This document shows positions 43,652 to 52,659 of a DNA stretch of 64,000 nt, piece by piece. Every line of letters starts with the position of its first letter. Within the stretch, counting starts at the first letter, position 1. The notes under the pieces are model-generated. The model worked only from the letters and a program-made list of their open reading frames with translations. It searched no databases and had not been told where the DNA came from. Location: contig NZ_VBSL01000002.1 in NCBI RefSeq assembly GCF_006149005.1, positions 485,466 through 549,465 on the forward strand, in the 5' to 3' direction. A program made the translations under genes and the position numbers. Source of the stretch: Larkinella sp. C7 (GTDB lineage: Bacteria; Bacteroidota; Bacteroidia; Cytophagales; Spirosomataceae).

Positions 43652-44641
43652 ATGCTGATGCTGCGTCGAATCGGGCTGGTTTTGCTCGTCCTGTTTATTC
43701 TGCTGAATATCGTTTCGGCATTCCATGCCTCCCGTTTCACGTATTTTTACAACAATCCGGACAAAACTCCGGCGCGGAAAGCCGAAGACTATTCGACCAG
43801 CGAACTTATCCAGGCGGCTTTTTTTGGCCTGAAACTGAAGAAATCGGTCGTCAGCGATACCCCAAAAATCCCCTACGAAACCATTCGGCTCACCAACGAG
43901 TATGGTCAGAGACTGGAAGGCTGGTATATTCCGGCAGAACAGGCCAAAGGCACCGTAATTTTGTGCCACGGTCACGCGTCGAATAAATCGAAAATCCTCT
44001 GTGAAGCGGACTATTTTCACGCACTGGGCTACAACACCCTGTCGTTCGACTTCCGGGCGCACGGCAATTCTGATGGCAACATTTGCACCATCGGTTTTCG
44101 TGAAACCAACGATCTGAAAGCCGCTTATGATTTTGTGGCGAAAGGAAACGAGAAAAACATCATCCTCTGGGGTGTGTCGATGGGAGCCGCCACGATCCTG
44201 AAAGCCATTCCCGAACACGGATTGAAACCGGCGCGCGTCATTCTGGAATGTCCGTTTGCCTCACTCTACGACGCCATTCAGGGTCGCCTTCGATCAATGC
44301 ACATTCCAGCCCATCCGGTGTCGGAATTGCTGGCGTTGTGGGGCGGCATGCAGCGCAGCATGTGGGTGTTTGGCTTCCGACCCTCGGAGTCGGCCAAACA
44401 GCTCACGATGCCGGTTTTGCTCAACTGGGGCGCGAAAGACCCCCGGGTTCTGCGACACGAGACCGACGCCATTTTTGAGAATTTAGGTACTTCCCGGAAA
44501 CAGTTGGTGGTTTTCGAGAATTCGGCCCACCAGTCGTTTTGCATGAACGAGAACGCAAAATGGCAGGCCAGCATCAACCGTTTTTTGCAGACCAGTCTCA
44601 AACCCGCCCGTCAACCGGTGACCGAACTTCAAGCCCGTTGA
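43652..44641 (+). CDS. membrane-anchored alpha/beta hydrolase
   Basis: A 329-residue protein with one N-terminal helix (residues 6-22, IGLVLLVLFILLNIVSAFHA), then an alpha/beta hydrolase of the dipeptidyl-peptidase/BAAT-like group: GTVILCHGHASNKSK (oxyanion region), FDFRAHGNSDG, nucleophile elbow LWGVSMGAATIL (Ser), ALLNWGAKD-type acid segment (LLNWGAKDPRV) and His in NSAHQSF. It is a periplasm-facing, membrane-anchored esterase or peptidase with an unknown substrate. ATG 43652 is used; ATG 43658 is an alternative. Confidence 0.82.
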   Translation: MLMLRRIGLVLLVLFILLNIVSAFHASRFTYFYNNPDKTPARKAEDYSTSELIQAAFFGLKLKKSVVSDTPKIPYETIRLTNEYGQRLEGWYIPAEQAKGTVILCHGHASNKSKILCEADYFHALGYNTLSFDFRAHGNSDGNICTIGFRETNDLKAAYDFVAKGNEKNIILWGVSMGAATILKAIPEHGLKPARVILECPFASLYDAIQGRLRSMHIPAHPVSELLALWGGMQRSMWVFGFRPSESAKQLTMPVLLNWGAKDPRVLRHETDAIFENLGTSRKQLVVFENSAHQSFCMNENAKWQASINRFLQTSLKPARQPVTELQAR

Positions 44642-44735
44642 GTTGGTTTATTCCGAGATGAAGCACGAAAAATAACCCAAACAAAGCCATTGATCAGTCG
44701 GTTGATACAGGATTACTTGCTAATTCTTCTCAACG

Positions 44736-46064
44736 ATGAACAACCGGATTATTCTTTTTACACACACTTTACTCCTGACTGGCCTGCTGCTGTCCTGTGG
44801 CCAAAGCAAAAAGACGGAGAGCGCCGAAAATGCCGCTACGACGACGGAAAAACCCGAAACCGCCCAGGCACCTGATCTGCCGGAACCGTCCGAATCGTCC
44901 AAGCATTTTAGCAATGTGATTGGCTGGAAAGACGGCCAGATGCCCAAGGCTCCCGACGGTTTTGTGGTCACCGAATACGCCCGCGATTTGAAAAACCCGC
45001 GCCGGACCTACGTCCTGCCCAACGGCGACGTGCTGGTGGTGGAGTCGCAAACCGAAAAGAAAGGCGTGGTGAAAAAGGTGGTGGCCGCCGTCAGTGGACA
45101 GGCCAAAGCCGGTGCCGTTGGTGAAAGTGCCAACCGCATCACACTCCTCCGCGACGCCAACAAAGACGGCAAACCGGAGATTCGCGAAACCTTTCTGGAG
45201 GATCTGAATCAGCCGTTTGGGGTCGTTTTAATCGGCAGCACGCTCTATGTTGCCAATACCGACGGCGTTCTTAAATTTCCGTATGAGCCGGGTCAGACCA
45301 AAATAACCGCCAAAGGAACGCCGATTCTGCCATTGCCTGCCGGGGGTTACAACAACCACTGGACGCGTAACCTGCTTGCCAATGCCGACGGTTCCAAGAT
45401 TTATGTTTCGGTGGGATCGGGCAGCAACGTGGGCGAGAACGGCATGGAACATGAAGTGAAACGGGCGGCCATCCTGGAAATCAACCCCGATGGATCGGGC
45501 GAACGAATTTACGCCAGCGGGCTGCGGAATCCGGTGGGTATGGACTGGGCGCCCGGTACGAACACGCTGTGGACGGCGGTGAACGAACGCGACGAGCTGG
45601 GTGATGAACTCGTGCCCGACTACATCACCAGCGTCAAAGAAGGAGCATTCTATGGCTGGCCTTATTCCTATTTTGGACAGAACGAAGACCCGCGCCGGAA
45701 GGGTGAACGGCCCGATCTGGTCAAAAAAACGATTGTTCCTGATGTGGCCGTAGGCTCGCACACGGCGTCGCTGGGGCTGGCGTTTTATGATAAAACCGCT
45801 TTCCCGGAGAAATACCGCAATGGTGCGTTCGTGGGTCAGCACGGTTCCTGGAACCGATCGGCTTTTTCCGGTTACAAAGTCATTTTCGTACCCTTTGAAA
45901 ATGGAAAGCCAAGTGGGAAGCCGGAAGATTTTCTGACCGGTTTTATTGCCAATGACAAGGACGTATTTGGTCGCCCGGTTGGCTTATCGGTTTTGCCCGA
46001 TGGTTCACTGCTCGTGGCCGACGATGCCGGCAACCGGATCTGGCGGGTCAGTGCAACTCGCTGA
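44736..46064 (+). CDS. PQQ-dependent sorbosone dehydrogenase-like lipoprotein
   Basis: A 442-residue lipoprotein (LLLTGLLLSCGQSKK, Cys21). An Ala/Glu/Thr-rich linker is followed by a six-bladed propeller of the L-sorbosone/PQQ dehydrogenase group: GFVVTEYARDLKNPR, LEDLNQPFGVVLIGSTLYVA, NHWTRNLLANADGSKIYVSV, ASGLRNPVGMDWAPG, GAFYGWPYSYFGQNEDPRR and GQHGSWNRSAFSGYKV. It should oxidise sugars or aldehydes in the periplasm. It is unlike the enzyme at 28 kb, so the strain has two PQQ-type systems here. The SDR and aldo/keto reductase genes downstream might handle the oxidised product. Confidence 0.85.
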   Translation: MNNRIILFTHTLLLTGLLLSCGQSKKTESAENAATTTEKPETAQAPDLPEPSESSKHFSNVIGWKDGQMPKAPDGFVVTEYARDLKNPRRTYVLPNGDVLVVESQTEKKGVVKKVVAAVSGQAKAGAVGESANRITLLRDANKDGKPEIRETFLEDLNQPFGVVLIGSTLYVANTDGVLKFPYEPGQTKITAKGTPILPLPAGGYNNHWTRNLLANADGSKIYVSVGSGSNVGENGMEHEVKRAAILEINPDGSGERIYASGLRNPVGMDWAPGTNTLWTAVNERDELGDELVPDYITSVKEGAFYGWPYSYFGQNEDPRRKGERPDLVKKTIVPDVAVGSHTASLGLAFYDKTAFPEKYRNGAFVGQHGSWNRSAFSGYKVIFVPFENGKPSGKPEDFLTGFIANDKDVFGRPVGLSVLPDGSLLVADDAGNRIWRVSATR

Positions 46065-46165
46065 TCTGAGGCCATTTCACGGTTTTGTTCTTGATTGGTA
46101 CAAATGCGATCATTATTGGGATAATTCCAATAGCATTCTTCGATTGATAGCACTACGTTTGCTAA

Positions 46166-46200
46166 CCGACTGTCCCGGCGCTTGTTTACGGGGCAGTCGG
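46166..46200 (+). terminator. 12-bp hairpin between dehydrogenase and SDR genes
   Basis: CCGACTGTCCCG (46166-46177) pairs with CGGGGCAGTCGG (46189-46200) with one G-U pair. TATCGATCGGTTTT follows, so it may terminate weakly. It is about 37 nt before the SDR start. Confidence 0.55.
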
Positions 46201-46236
46201 TATCGATCGGTTTTACGAATCTCCTAACATCGTACC

Positions 46237-46986
46237 ATGAAATTCAAAGGCAAAGTAGTGGTCATTACCGGCGCCACCACCGGCATTGGCAAAGCGACCC
46301 GCGAACACCTTGCGCGTGAAGGTGGAATTGTCTATAACCTCGACATCCAGAAACCCACAGACGACGACACGCCGGGCGAATTTATCCCGTGTGATGTCCG
46401 AAACAAACAGGAAATCAAAGACGGTTTGGCGGCTGTTGTGGCCAAAGAAAACCGCATCGATATGCTCTTCGCCAACGCTGGCATCCACCTTTTCGCTACG
46501 ATGGAACAAACATCCGACGACGAGCTGGACAACCTGATCAACATCAACATTAAAGGCACCTTTCATACCGTCCGGGAAGTACTTCCTTACATGAAAGCGC
46601 AGCGGAAGGGAAGCATCGTTCTGATGGGTTCCGATCAGACCTTTACCGGCAAAGCCAGCAGTTCAGTCTATGGCCTGACCAAGGGTGCGATCGGGCAACT
46701 CACCAAAAGCACGGCCATCGACTATGCCCCGTTCAACATCCGGGTCAACTGCATCTGTCCCGGAACCATCGACACGCCTTTGCTCCATAAAGCGGTAACC
46801 CACTTTTCTTCCATCAATTCTGTCGGCGAAGCGGGCGTTTATGAGTCACTAAACACCATCCAGCCCCTGGGTCGAATTGGCCAACCCGAAGAGATTGCCG
46901 CGGTGGTCGCGTTCCTGTTGTCAGACGACAATTCCTTTATGACGGGCAGTCTGGTGAGTGCGGATGGTGGGTATGTTTGTCAATAA
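46237..46986 (+). CDS. short-chain dehydrogenase/reductase
   Basis: A 249-residue classical SDR. The cofactor motif is TGATTGIGKA near residue 11, NAG is in ANAGIHLF, and the catalytic Ser and YxxxK lie in IVLMGSDQ and VYGLTKGA. The C-terminal half has VNCICPGTIDTP and ADGGYV. It reduces or oxidises a sugar or hydroxy-acid using NAD(P). It lies 3 nt before an aldo/keto reductase gene, so the two are cotranscribed. Confidence 0.9.
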   Translation: MKFKGKVVVITGATTGIGKATREHLAREGGIVYNLDIQKPTDDDTPGEFIPCDVRNKQEIKDGLAAVVAKENRIDMLFANAGIHLFATMEQTSDDELDNLININIKGTFHTVREVLPYMKAQRKGSIVLMGSDQTFTGKASSSVYGLTKGAIGQLTKSTAIDYAPFNIRVNCICPGTIDTPLLHKAVTHFSSINSVGEAGVYESLNTIQPLGRIGQPEEIAAVVAFLLSDDNSFMTGSLVSADGGYVCQ

Positions 46987-46989
46987 CGA

Positions 46990-47928
46990 ATGAAACTGAT
47001 GGATCAAAACCAACGAAACACCCGACGAGATGCCCTCCGGCTGCTTGGGGCTACGGCCGCAACGCTGGCAACGGGCGGTTTATCCGGTTTTTTAGCTCCT
47101 CCTTCCATGCTCAACCGACTGATTCCTTCCAGCAACGAAAAACTGCCCGTCGTGGGCATTGGCACCTGGCAGACGTTCGATGTTTCCGGAACGGCGGAAC
47201 AGGAACCGTTGCTGCAGGCTTTGAAAGCCGTTCACCAAGCCGGGGGCAAGCTGATCGATTCGTCGCCGATGTATGGACGTTCGGAAGAGGTCGTGGGCAA
47301 ACTCACGGCAGACTCCGGGATTCAAAACCAGTTTTTTTACGCTACGAAAGTCTGGACGCGGGGTCGGGAAGCGGGCATTCGACAGATGGACGAGTCGATG
47401 CAGAAAATGAAACGGTCGTCGATGGACCTGATGCAGATTCACAACCTGGTCGATTGGAAAACGCACCTGGAAACGCTCAAAGCCTGGAAAGCGTCCGGCA
47501 AAATCCGCTACATCGGTATAACGCATTACACCGATTCGATGCACGATGAACTGGCGGAAATCATCCGTAAAGTTCCCATCGACTTTGTGCAGTTCAACTA
47601 CTCGATTCTGTCCCGCAATGCCGAAAAAAAGCTATTGCCCGTCGCCCGGGACAAGGGCGTTGCAACGATCATCAACCAGCCGTTTGCCGAAGGGCGGTTA
47701 TTTTCGCTCGTGAAAGGGAAGGCACTACCAGCCTGGGCGACCGAAAACGAGATCAACAGCTGGGCGCAGTTTTTTCTGAAATTTATTGTTTCAAACCCCG
47801 CCGTTACCTGCGTCATTCCCGGCACCAGCAACCCCCGGCACGCTGCCGATAACATGCTGGCCGGACACGGACGTCAACCGGATGCAGCCCTGCGCGAAAA
47901 AATGGCCGCGTTTCTTCAGCGGTTGTAA
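46990..47928 (+). CDS. Tat-exported aldo/keto reductase
   Basis: A 312-residue protein (ATG 46990, or ATG 46999) with a Tat-like leader (NTRRDALRLLGATAATLATG) followed by an aldo/keto reductase barrel: LIDSSPMYGRSEEVVG with catalytic Asp and Tyr, FYATKVWTRG with Lys, and LMQIHNLVDW with His. FVQFNYSILSRNAEKK and CVIPGTSNPRHAADNM fit the cofactor-binding segment. AKRs need NAD(P)H, which is scarce outside the cytoplasm, so a Tat leader on one is unusual. Confidence 0.85.
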   Translation: MKLMDQNQRNTRRDALRLLGATAATLATGGLSGFLAPPSMLNRLIPSSNEKLPVVGIGTWQTFDVSGTAEQEPLLQALKAVHQAGGKLIDSSPMYGRSEEVVGKLTADSGIQNQFFYATKVWTRGREAGIRQMDESMQKMKRSSMDLMQIHNLVDWKTHLETLKAWKASGKIRYIGITHYTDSMHDELAEIIRKVPIDFVQFNYSILSRNAEKKLLPVARDKGVATIINQPFAEGRLFSLVKGKALPAWATENEINSWAQFFLKFIVSNPAVTCVIPGTSNPRHAADNMLAGHGRQPDAALREKMAAFLQRL

Positions 47929-48093
47929 CGTTAAATCACGCCCTTTTCCTGTCCGCACCTGGACAAATTCTGTCCGAAATCGTACAGAGCCTCTTCTTCA
48001 ATACCCTCCAAATCGCTTCCAAAGCCACTTTTTCTTTCTGGCATTCTATTTGTTTTGCAAAATTACAACTAATCGTTTGAATGGAGTAAGACC

Positions 48094-48432
48094 ATGCGAA
48101 GATCCTTTCTGGGCGAGTTTGAAGAAATTGTCCTGCTGGTGGTGGCAGCCTGTCCGGCCGAAGCCTACGGCGTTACCATCTGGGAGGATGTCCAGCAGCA
48201 AACCGGACGAACGATCACGATGAGTGCCGTCCATGCCACCTTATACCGCCTAGAAGAGAAAGGGTTCCTGTCTTCGCTCATGGGGGGGGCCACCGCTGAA
48301 CGGGGTGGACGACGCAAGCGGTTTTTCGCGCTGACCAACGCGGGCGTTCGGGCCTTGAACGACATTCAGGAAGTCCGCAGTCGTCTCTGGCAGGCCATTC
48401 CACCGGGGAAATTTCAACTGATTGGCGGGTAA
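48094..48432 (+). CDS. PadR family transcriptional regulator
   Basis: A 112-residue winged-helix protein of the PadR family: LGEFEEIVLLVVAACPAEAY, then SAVHATLYRLEEKGFLSS and the wing RGGRRKRFFALTNAG. The C-terminal part is short, as in PadR-s1. It should repress the FtsX-type permease gene that follows. A palindrome TTTTGCAAAA at 48053-48062 lies 31 nt before the start and could be an operator (weak). Confidence 0.9.
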   Translation: MRRSFLGEFEEIVLLVVAACPAEAYGVTIWEDVQQQTGRTITMSAVHATLYRLEEKGFLSSLMGGATAERGGRRKRFFALTNAGVRALNDIQEVRSRLWQAIPPGKFQLIGG

Positions 48433-48440
48433 ATAAAAAT

Positions 48441-48521
48441 GAATATCGAACACTGCATATTGAATAGAGAATATCGTAGGGTGTCCTCTCTTCATCATTC
48501 AATATGCAGTGTCCGATATTC
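48441..48521. repeat. 25-bp inverted repeat with one mismatch between PadR and permease genes
   Basis: 48441-48465 pairs with 48497-48521 at 24 of 25 positions. The two genes run the same way, so this hairpin lies within a likely operon, where it could weaken read-through or shift expression between regulator and permease. Confidence 0.9.
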
Positions 48522-48535
48522 GATATTTCAAACCG

Positions 48536-51190
48536 ATGAGACACACCGAAACACAGGATTCAACTGAAGGACCACATCCGCCCCGCTGGGCCGACTGGCT
48601 GCTGGAACACTTCGTGGCACCTCATCTGCTGGAGGATGTGCAGGGCGATCTGCATGAAGTTTTTTACAAGCAGACAGAGCATGGCGGTTTGGCAAACGCC
48701 CGACGGGCGTTCGTCCGGGCGGTTTTGAATTACCTGAACCCGTTCTTTTTGAAGCGAAAACCCGAAGCATACTCCAAACCAACAAATACCACAATGATCC
48801 GTAATTATTTCAAAATTGCTTTTCGAAACCTGGTCCGCAATAAAAGCTACACGGCGATCAATGTCTCCGGGCTGGCCCTCGGAATGACCTGCGGCATTCT
48901 GATTTTCATGCTGGTCAAATACCACCTGAGTTTCGATACGTTCCACGCCAATTCCGACCGCATTTACCGCTTCGTGACCGAGCAACACCGCGAAACGATC
49001 AGCTACCGCGCCAACGTTCCCAGCCCCCTCGGCAAAGTTTTCCGCAACGACTATACTTTTGGTGAGAAAGTAGCCCGCATTGCCACCGCCGAGGATGTGG
49101 TGCTGACGGTTAAAGAAGATTCGGAAATCCGCAAGTTTAAGGAGAGCGAGGGCGTGGCCTTCACTGAACCCGACTTCTTCGACATTTTTAACTATCCGCT
49201 GCTGAAAGGAGATCGGGCTACGGTCTTGCGTGATCCCAATACCGCCATTGTGACGGAGAAAATGGCCCGAAAGCTCTTTGGCGTGGCCTATCCGATGAAC
49301 AAACTGTTTCGGCTGGATAACAAGGTTGATTTCAGGGTCACGGGAGTATTGAAAGATTTACCCATCACCACCGACCGAAAAACCGAAATCTACGTATCGT
49401 ACAACACGCTGAAACAGTACAACGACTGGCTGGCCAGCGACGATGCCTGGGGCGGTATCAACAGTGCCATGCAGTGTTTTGTCCGGCTCCGGCCCGGTGT
49501 CTCGCCCGATGAGGTCGAAAAAGTTCTGCCCGCTTATGTGAAGAAATACCGTCCAACCAATAAAAACGTTCACCATTACAAGCTTCAACCGCTGGCCGAT
49601 ATACACTTTAATGCCCGGTATGGCGGAGTCATCACCAAAACCAATTTGTGGGTTTTAGGCTGTATTGGCCTGTTTCTGATCATCACAGCCTGCGTAAATT
49701 TCATCAATCTGGCCACGGCACAGGCGCTAAAGCGCTCCAAAGAAGTGGGCGTTCGAAAAGTGCTGGGGAGTTTTCGCGGGCAACTTTTCTGGCAGTTTAT
49801 CGCCGAAACCGGTTTAATCACGACCGTAGCCGTTGGGTTGGCCTGCATTGCGTCCGCGTTACTCCTTCCTTTTATCAATGACTGGTTCAAGGTACAAATC
49901 GCCGTCAACTCCATTTCCGACTGGCAGTTTATGTTGTTTCTTCCCCTGCTGACATTGGTTGTTACGTTCTTTGCCGGATCATACCCCGGACTGATTCTGG
50001 CCGGTTTTCAGCCGGTTATGGCGCTCAAAGGAAAGCTTTCACAACAAAACATCGGCGGTTTCAATACCCGGCGTACGCTGATCGTGGGGCAATTTGCGAT
50101 TTCGCAAGTGCTGATCATTGGCATGATTGTGATCACCAACCAGATGCGGTTTTCGACGCAATCCGATCTGGGGTTTAACAAAGACGCCGTGGTGATGCTG
50201 CCGGTGGCGACGGAATCGAACGTGCTGACGATGAAAACCCTGAAAAGCCAGTTTTCCCAGATACCGGGCGTTCAAACCGTATCGGTTTGTCAGTCGGCCC
50301 CGGCTTCGAACTACAACGTCTGGAACACCTCCCCCAGATACGACAACCGGGCTGAGGATGAAGCCTTTAGTGTGAGCGTCAAAGCCGCCGATGAGCAGTA
50401 TATCCCGATGTTTGGACTGAAAATCGTGGCGGGTCGCAACCTGTTTCCGTCCGACACGGCGAAGGAATTTATTGTCAATGAAATGTTTGCCCGCAAGCTG
50501 GGTCTGAAAGCATCCGACGAAGTGATTGGGAAAGCCCTGAGTTTAAACGACGGCAACACCAAAGGGACGATTGTGGGGGTGATCGCCGATTTTCATGACC
50601 GGTCTTTCCACGAAGACATCAACGCCATTTGCATCACGACAGCCCCGGATTTGTACGCGAGTTATGCCCTGAAAATCAATAGCGCCACCGTTCAACCCAC
50701 ACTGGCTGCTCTGGAAAAAACGTGGAGCGACCGGCACCCGGATCAGGTATATGACTATCAATTTCTGGATGAGCACATTGCCAATTTTTATGCAACCGAA
50801 GACCTGATGCTCAAGCTGATTCAGGCTTTTGCCGCCATCGCCATTTTCATCGGCTGTCTGGGTCTCTACGGTTTGGTGTCGTTTATGGCTGCTCAAAAAA
50901 CCAAGGAGATCGGGATTCGAAAAGTGCTGGGCAGCAGCATGGGCCAGATTCTCTGGATCTTTGCCAAAGAGTTTTCGCGACTCATTCTGATCGCCTTCGT
51001 TGTGGCCGCTCCGGTGGCCTATTACACGATGACGGCCTGGCTGAAAAACTTCATCTTTCGCGTCGATCTGGGGGTCGAGATCTTTATTTCCGCCATTGTT
51101 GGCACCTTTTTGATTGCGTTTATGACCGTCGGTTTTAAATCCATCAAAGCCGCGTTGATGAATCCGGTGAAAGCCCTTCGCTCGGAGTGA
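48536..51190 (+). CDS. FtsX-type ABC transporter permease with N-terminal prefix domain
   Basis: A protein of 884 residues from ATG 48536; a GTG at 48509 lies within the hairpin. Residues about 10-80 form a permease prefix domain (PPRWADWLLEHFVAPHLLED). Two MacB-like periplasmic domains and two FtsX domains follow, with membrane helices near residues 105, 370, 425, 470, 510, 765, 815 and 850. GVRKVLGSFRGQLF and GIRKVLGSSMGQIL are paired FtsX motifs. It has no ATPase domain, so an ATPase encoded elsewhere is needed. Such PadR/permease pairs are common in Cytophagales, and the substrate is unknown. Confidence 0.88.
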   Translation: MRHTETQDSTEGPHPPRWADWLLEHFVAPHLLEDVQGDLHEVFYKQTEHGGLANARRAFVRAVLNYLNPFFLKRKPEAYSKPTNTTMIRNYFKIAFRNLVRNKSYTAINVSGLALGMTCGILIFMLVKYHLSFDTFHANSDRIYRFVTEQHRETISYRANVPSPLGKVFRNDYTFGEKVARIATAEDVVLTVKEDSEIRKFKESEGVAFTEPDFFDIFNYPLLKGDRATVLRDPNTAIVTEKMARKLFGVAYPMNKLFRLDNKVDFRVTGVLKDLPITTDRKTEIYVSYNTLKQYNDWLASDDAWGGINSAMQCFVRLRPGVSPDEVEKVLPAYVKKYRPTNKNVHHYKLQPLADIHFNARYGGVITKTNLWVLGCIGLFLIITACVNFINLATAQALKRSKEVGVRKVLGSFRGQLFWQFIAETGLITTVAVGLACIASALLLPFINDWFKVQIAVNSISDWQFMLFLPLLTLVVTFFAGSYPGLILAGFQPVMALKGKLSQQNIGGFNTRRTLIVGQFAISQVLIIGMIVITNQMRFSTQSDLGFNKDAVVMLPVATESNVLTMKTLKSQFSQIPGVQTVSVCQSAPASNYNVWNTSPRYDNRAEDEAFSVSVKAADEQYIPMFGLKIVAGRNLFPSDTAKEFIVNEMFARKLGLKASDEVIGKALSLNDGNTKGTIVGVIADFHDRSFHEDINAICITTAPDLYASYALKINSATVQPTLAALEKTWSDRHPDQVYDYQFLDEHIANFYATEDLMLKLIQAFAAIAIFIGCLGLYGLVSFMAAQKTKEIGIRKVLGSSMGQILWIFAKEFSRLILIAFVVAAPVAYYTMTAWLKNFIFRVDLGVEIFISAIVGTFLIAFMTVGFKSIKAALMNPVKALRSE

Positions 51191-51251
51191 TTGTCTGAAC
51201 AGACTACCTGAAACAAGCGGTTTGACTTGTTTCTCATTAAAAACGAACCAG

Positions 51252-51292
51252 GCCCCGGCTGAAAATTGCAATAGCAATCCAGCCGGGGCTTT
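51252..51292 (+). terminator. terminator after the permease gene
   Basis: GCCCCGGCTG (51252-51261) pairs with CAGCCGGGGC (51280-51289), with an 18-nt loop and TTT following. The stem is perfect. Confidence 0.75.
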
Positions 51293-51419
51293 CCGGTTTA
51301 TTCCCGGGTTTTCAATCAATCGCCCCGGTGAATAAATCAGGTAGTACTACGCTGTTGGCGAACCCGTTCTGTCGCTACATTTGGTTCAGTCTCCCGTTCC
51401 AACTATATCCTTACCCCTC

Positions 51420-52610
51420 ATGAAACAAAAACACATTATTCTCCGAACCACACAAACCGCCACCCGCGATCCCTTTCTGGGCGCACTCTCATTTCCCCGC
51501 TCCGCCGAAGCGGTTGCCGCCGGCCTTTCCATCGAAGTTGAAGACATCGACCGGAGGCAGGTATCGGCTCTCACCCGCCGGTCCGACATTCTGGCGATGG
51601 CTCCGGCCATTCCCATGAAACTGATCGAGCCTGTCAGCAAAAAAAATATAGCCACGCCAGCGGCCCAGACTACGGCCTGGGGCGTCAAAGCCGTGGGCGC
51701 CGACACCTCACCGTTCACGGGCGAAGGGGTCATTGTGGCCGTGCTGGATACGGGCATCGATGCTGCTCACCCGGCTTTTGCGGGCGTCCAGATCATTGAA
51801 CAGGATTTTACGGGCGAAGGCAACGGCGACCAGAATGGTCACGGCACCCACTGCGCCGGAACGATTTTTGGCCGCATCAGCGACAACATCCGGATCGGTG
51901 TGGCACCCGGTGTTCAGAAAGCCCTCATTGGCAAGGTTCTCGGCGAAAACGGCGGTGGTTCCAGCGAGCAGATCGTCAGTGCCATTCAGTGGGCGGGTCA
52001 GAACGGCGCCAATGTCATCTCCATGTCGCTGGGGATGGACTTTCCCGGTTTTGTAAAGCAATTGATCGACGAGGGCTACCCCGCGGAACTGGCCACTTCC
52101 TACGCGCTGGAAGGTTACCGGGCCAATGTCCAGCTTTTCGAGCGGATGGCCGCTTTGATTAAAATACAAGGTTCGTTTTCGCAGGCCACGGTCATCATTG
52201 CAGCCGCCGGCAACGAAAGCCAGCGGAATGTGAATCCGGATTTTGAGATTTCAGTGAGCCCGCCCGCCGTGTCGGATGGCATCATCTCCGTCGCAGCGCT
52301 GGGCGAAAGCACGCAGGGACTGACGGTGGCAACATTCTCCAATACGGGGGCCAATGTTTCCGGGCCGGGGGTTAAAATTCTGTCGGCCCGACCCGGTGGC
52401 GGTTTTGTTCAGATGAGCGGCACCAGCATGGCGACACCCCACGTGGCGGGTGTGGCGGCTTTGTGGGCGGAGAAAATCATGAAAACCGGTTTTCTGACGC
52501 CCCTGACGCTAACAGCCCGGCTGATCGGTTCGGGTACAGAAACGGGTCTGAAGCCCGGTTTTGATCCCACCGATGTGGGGGCAGGTCTGGTGCGTGCGCC
52601 CCAGGTTTGA
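51420..52610 (+). CDS. S8 family subtilisin-like serine protease
   Basis: A protein of 396 residues from ATG 51420; the frame extends to TTG 51381 without support. The catalytic triad is clear: Asp in VAVLDTGIDAAHP, His in NGHGTHCAGTIFG and Ser in MSGTSMATPHVAGVAA, with oxyanion Asn in AAAGNES. There is no signal peptide or transmembrane segment, and a prodomain-like N-terminal part of about 85 residues precedes the catalytic domain. This points to an intracellular or peptide-processing protease. It converges on the RND pump gene. Confidence 0.9.
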   Translation: MKQKHIILRTTQTATRDPFLGALSFPRSAEAVAAGLSIEVEDIDRRQVSALTRRSDILAMAPAIPMKLIEPVSKKNIATPAAQTTAWGVKAVGADTSPFTGEGVIVAVLDTGIDAAHPAFAGVQIIEQDFTGEGNGDQNGHGTHCAGTIFGRISDNIRIGVAPGVQKALIGKVLGENGGGSSEQIVSAIQWAGQNGANVISMSLGMDFPGFVKQLIDEGYPAELATSYALEGYRANVQLFERMAALIKIQGSFSQATVIIAAAGNESQRNVNPDFEISVSPPAVSDGIISVAALGESTQGLTVATFSNTGANVSGPGVKILSARPGGGFVQMSGTSMATPHVAGVAALWAEKIMKTGFLTPLTLTARLIGSGTETGLKPGFDPTDVGAGLVRAPQV

Positions 52611-52627
52611 ATGGATTCTTCCAAACG

Positions 52628-52654
52628 AAAAAACCGGCGATGAGCCGGTTTTTT
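52628..52654. terminator. bidirectional terminator
   Basis: AAAAAACCGGC (52628-52638) is the exact reverse complement of GCCGGTTTTTT (52644-52654), with a 5-nt loop. It has A-tract and T-tract on both sides, between convergent protease and pump genes. Confidence 0.92.
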
Positions 52655-52659
52655 CGCTG

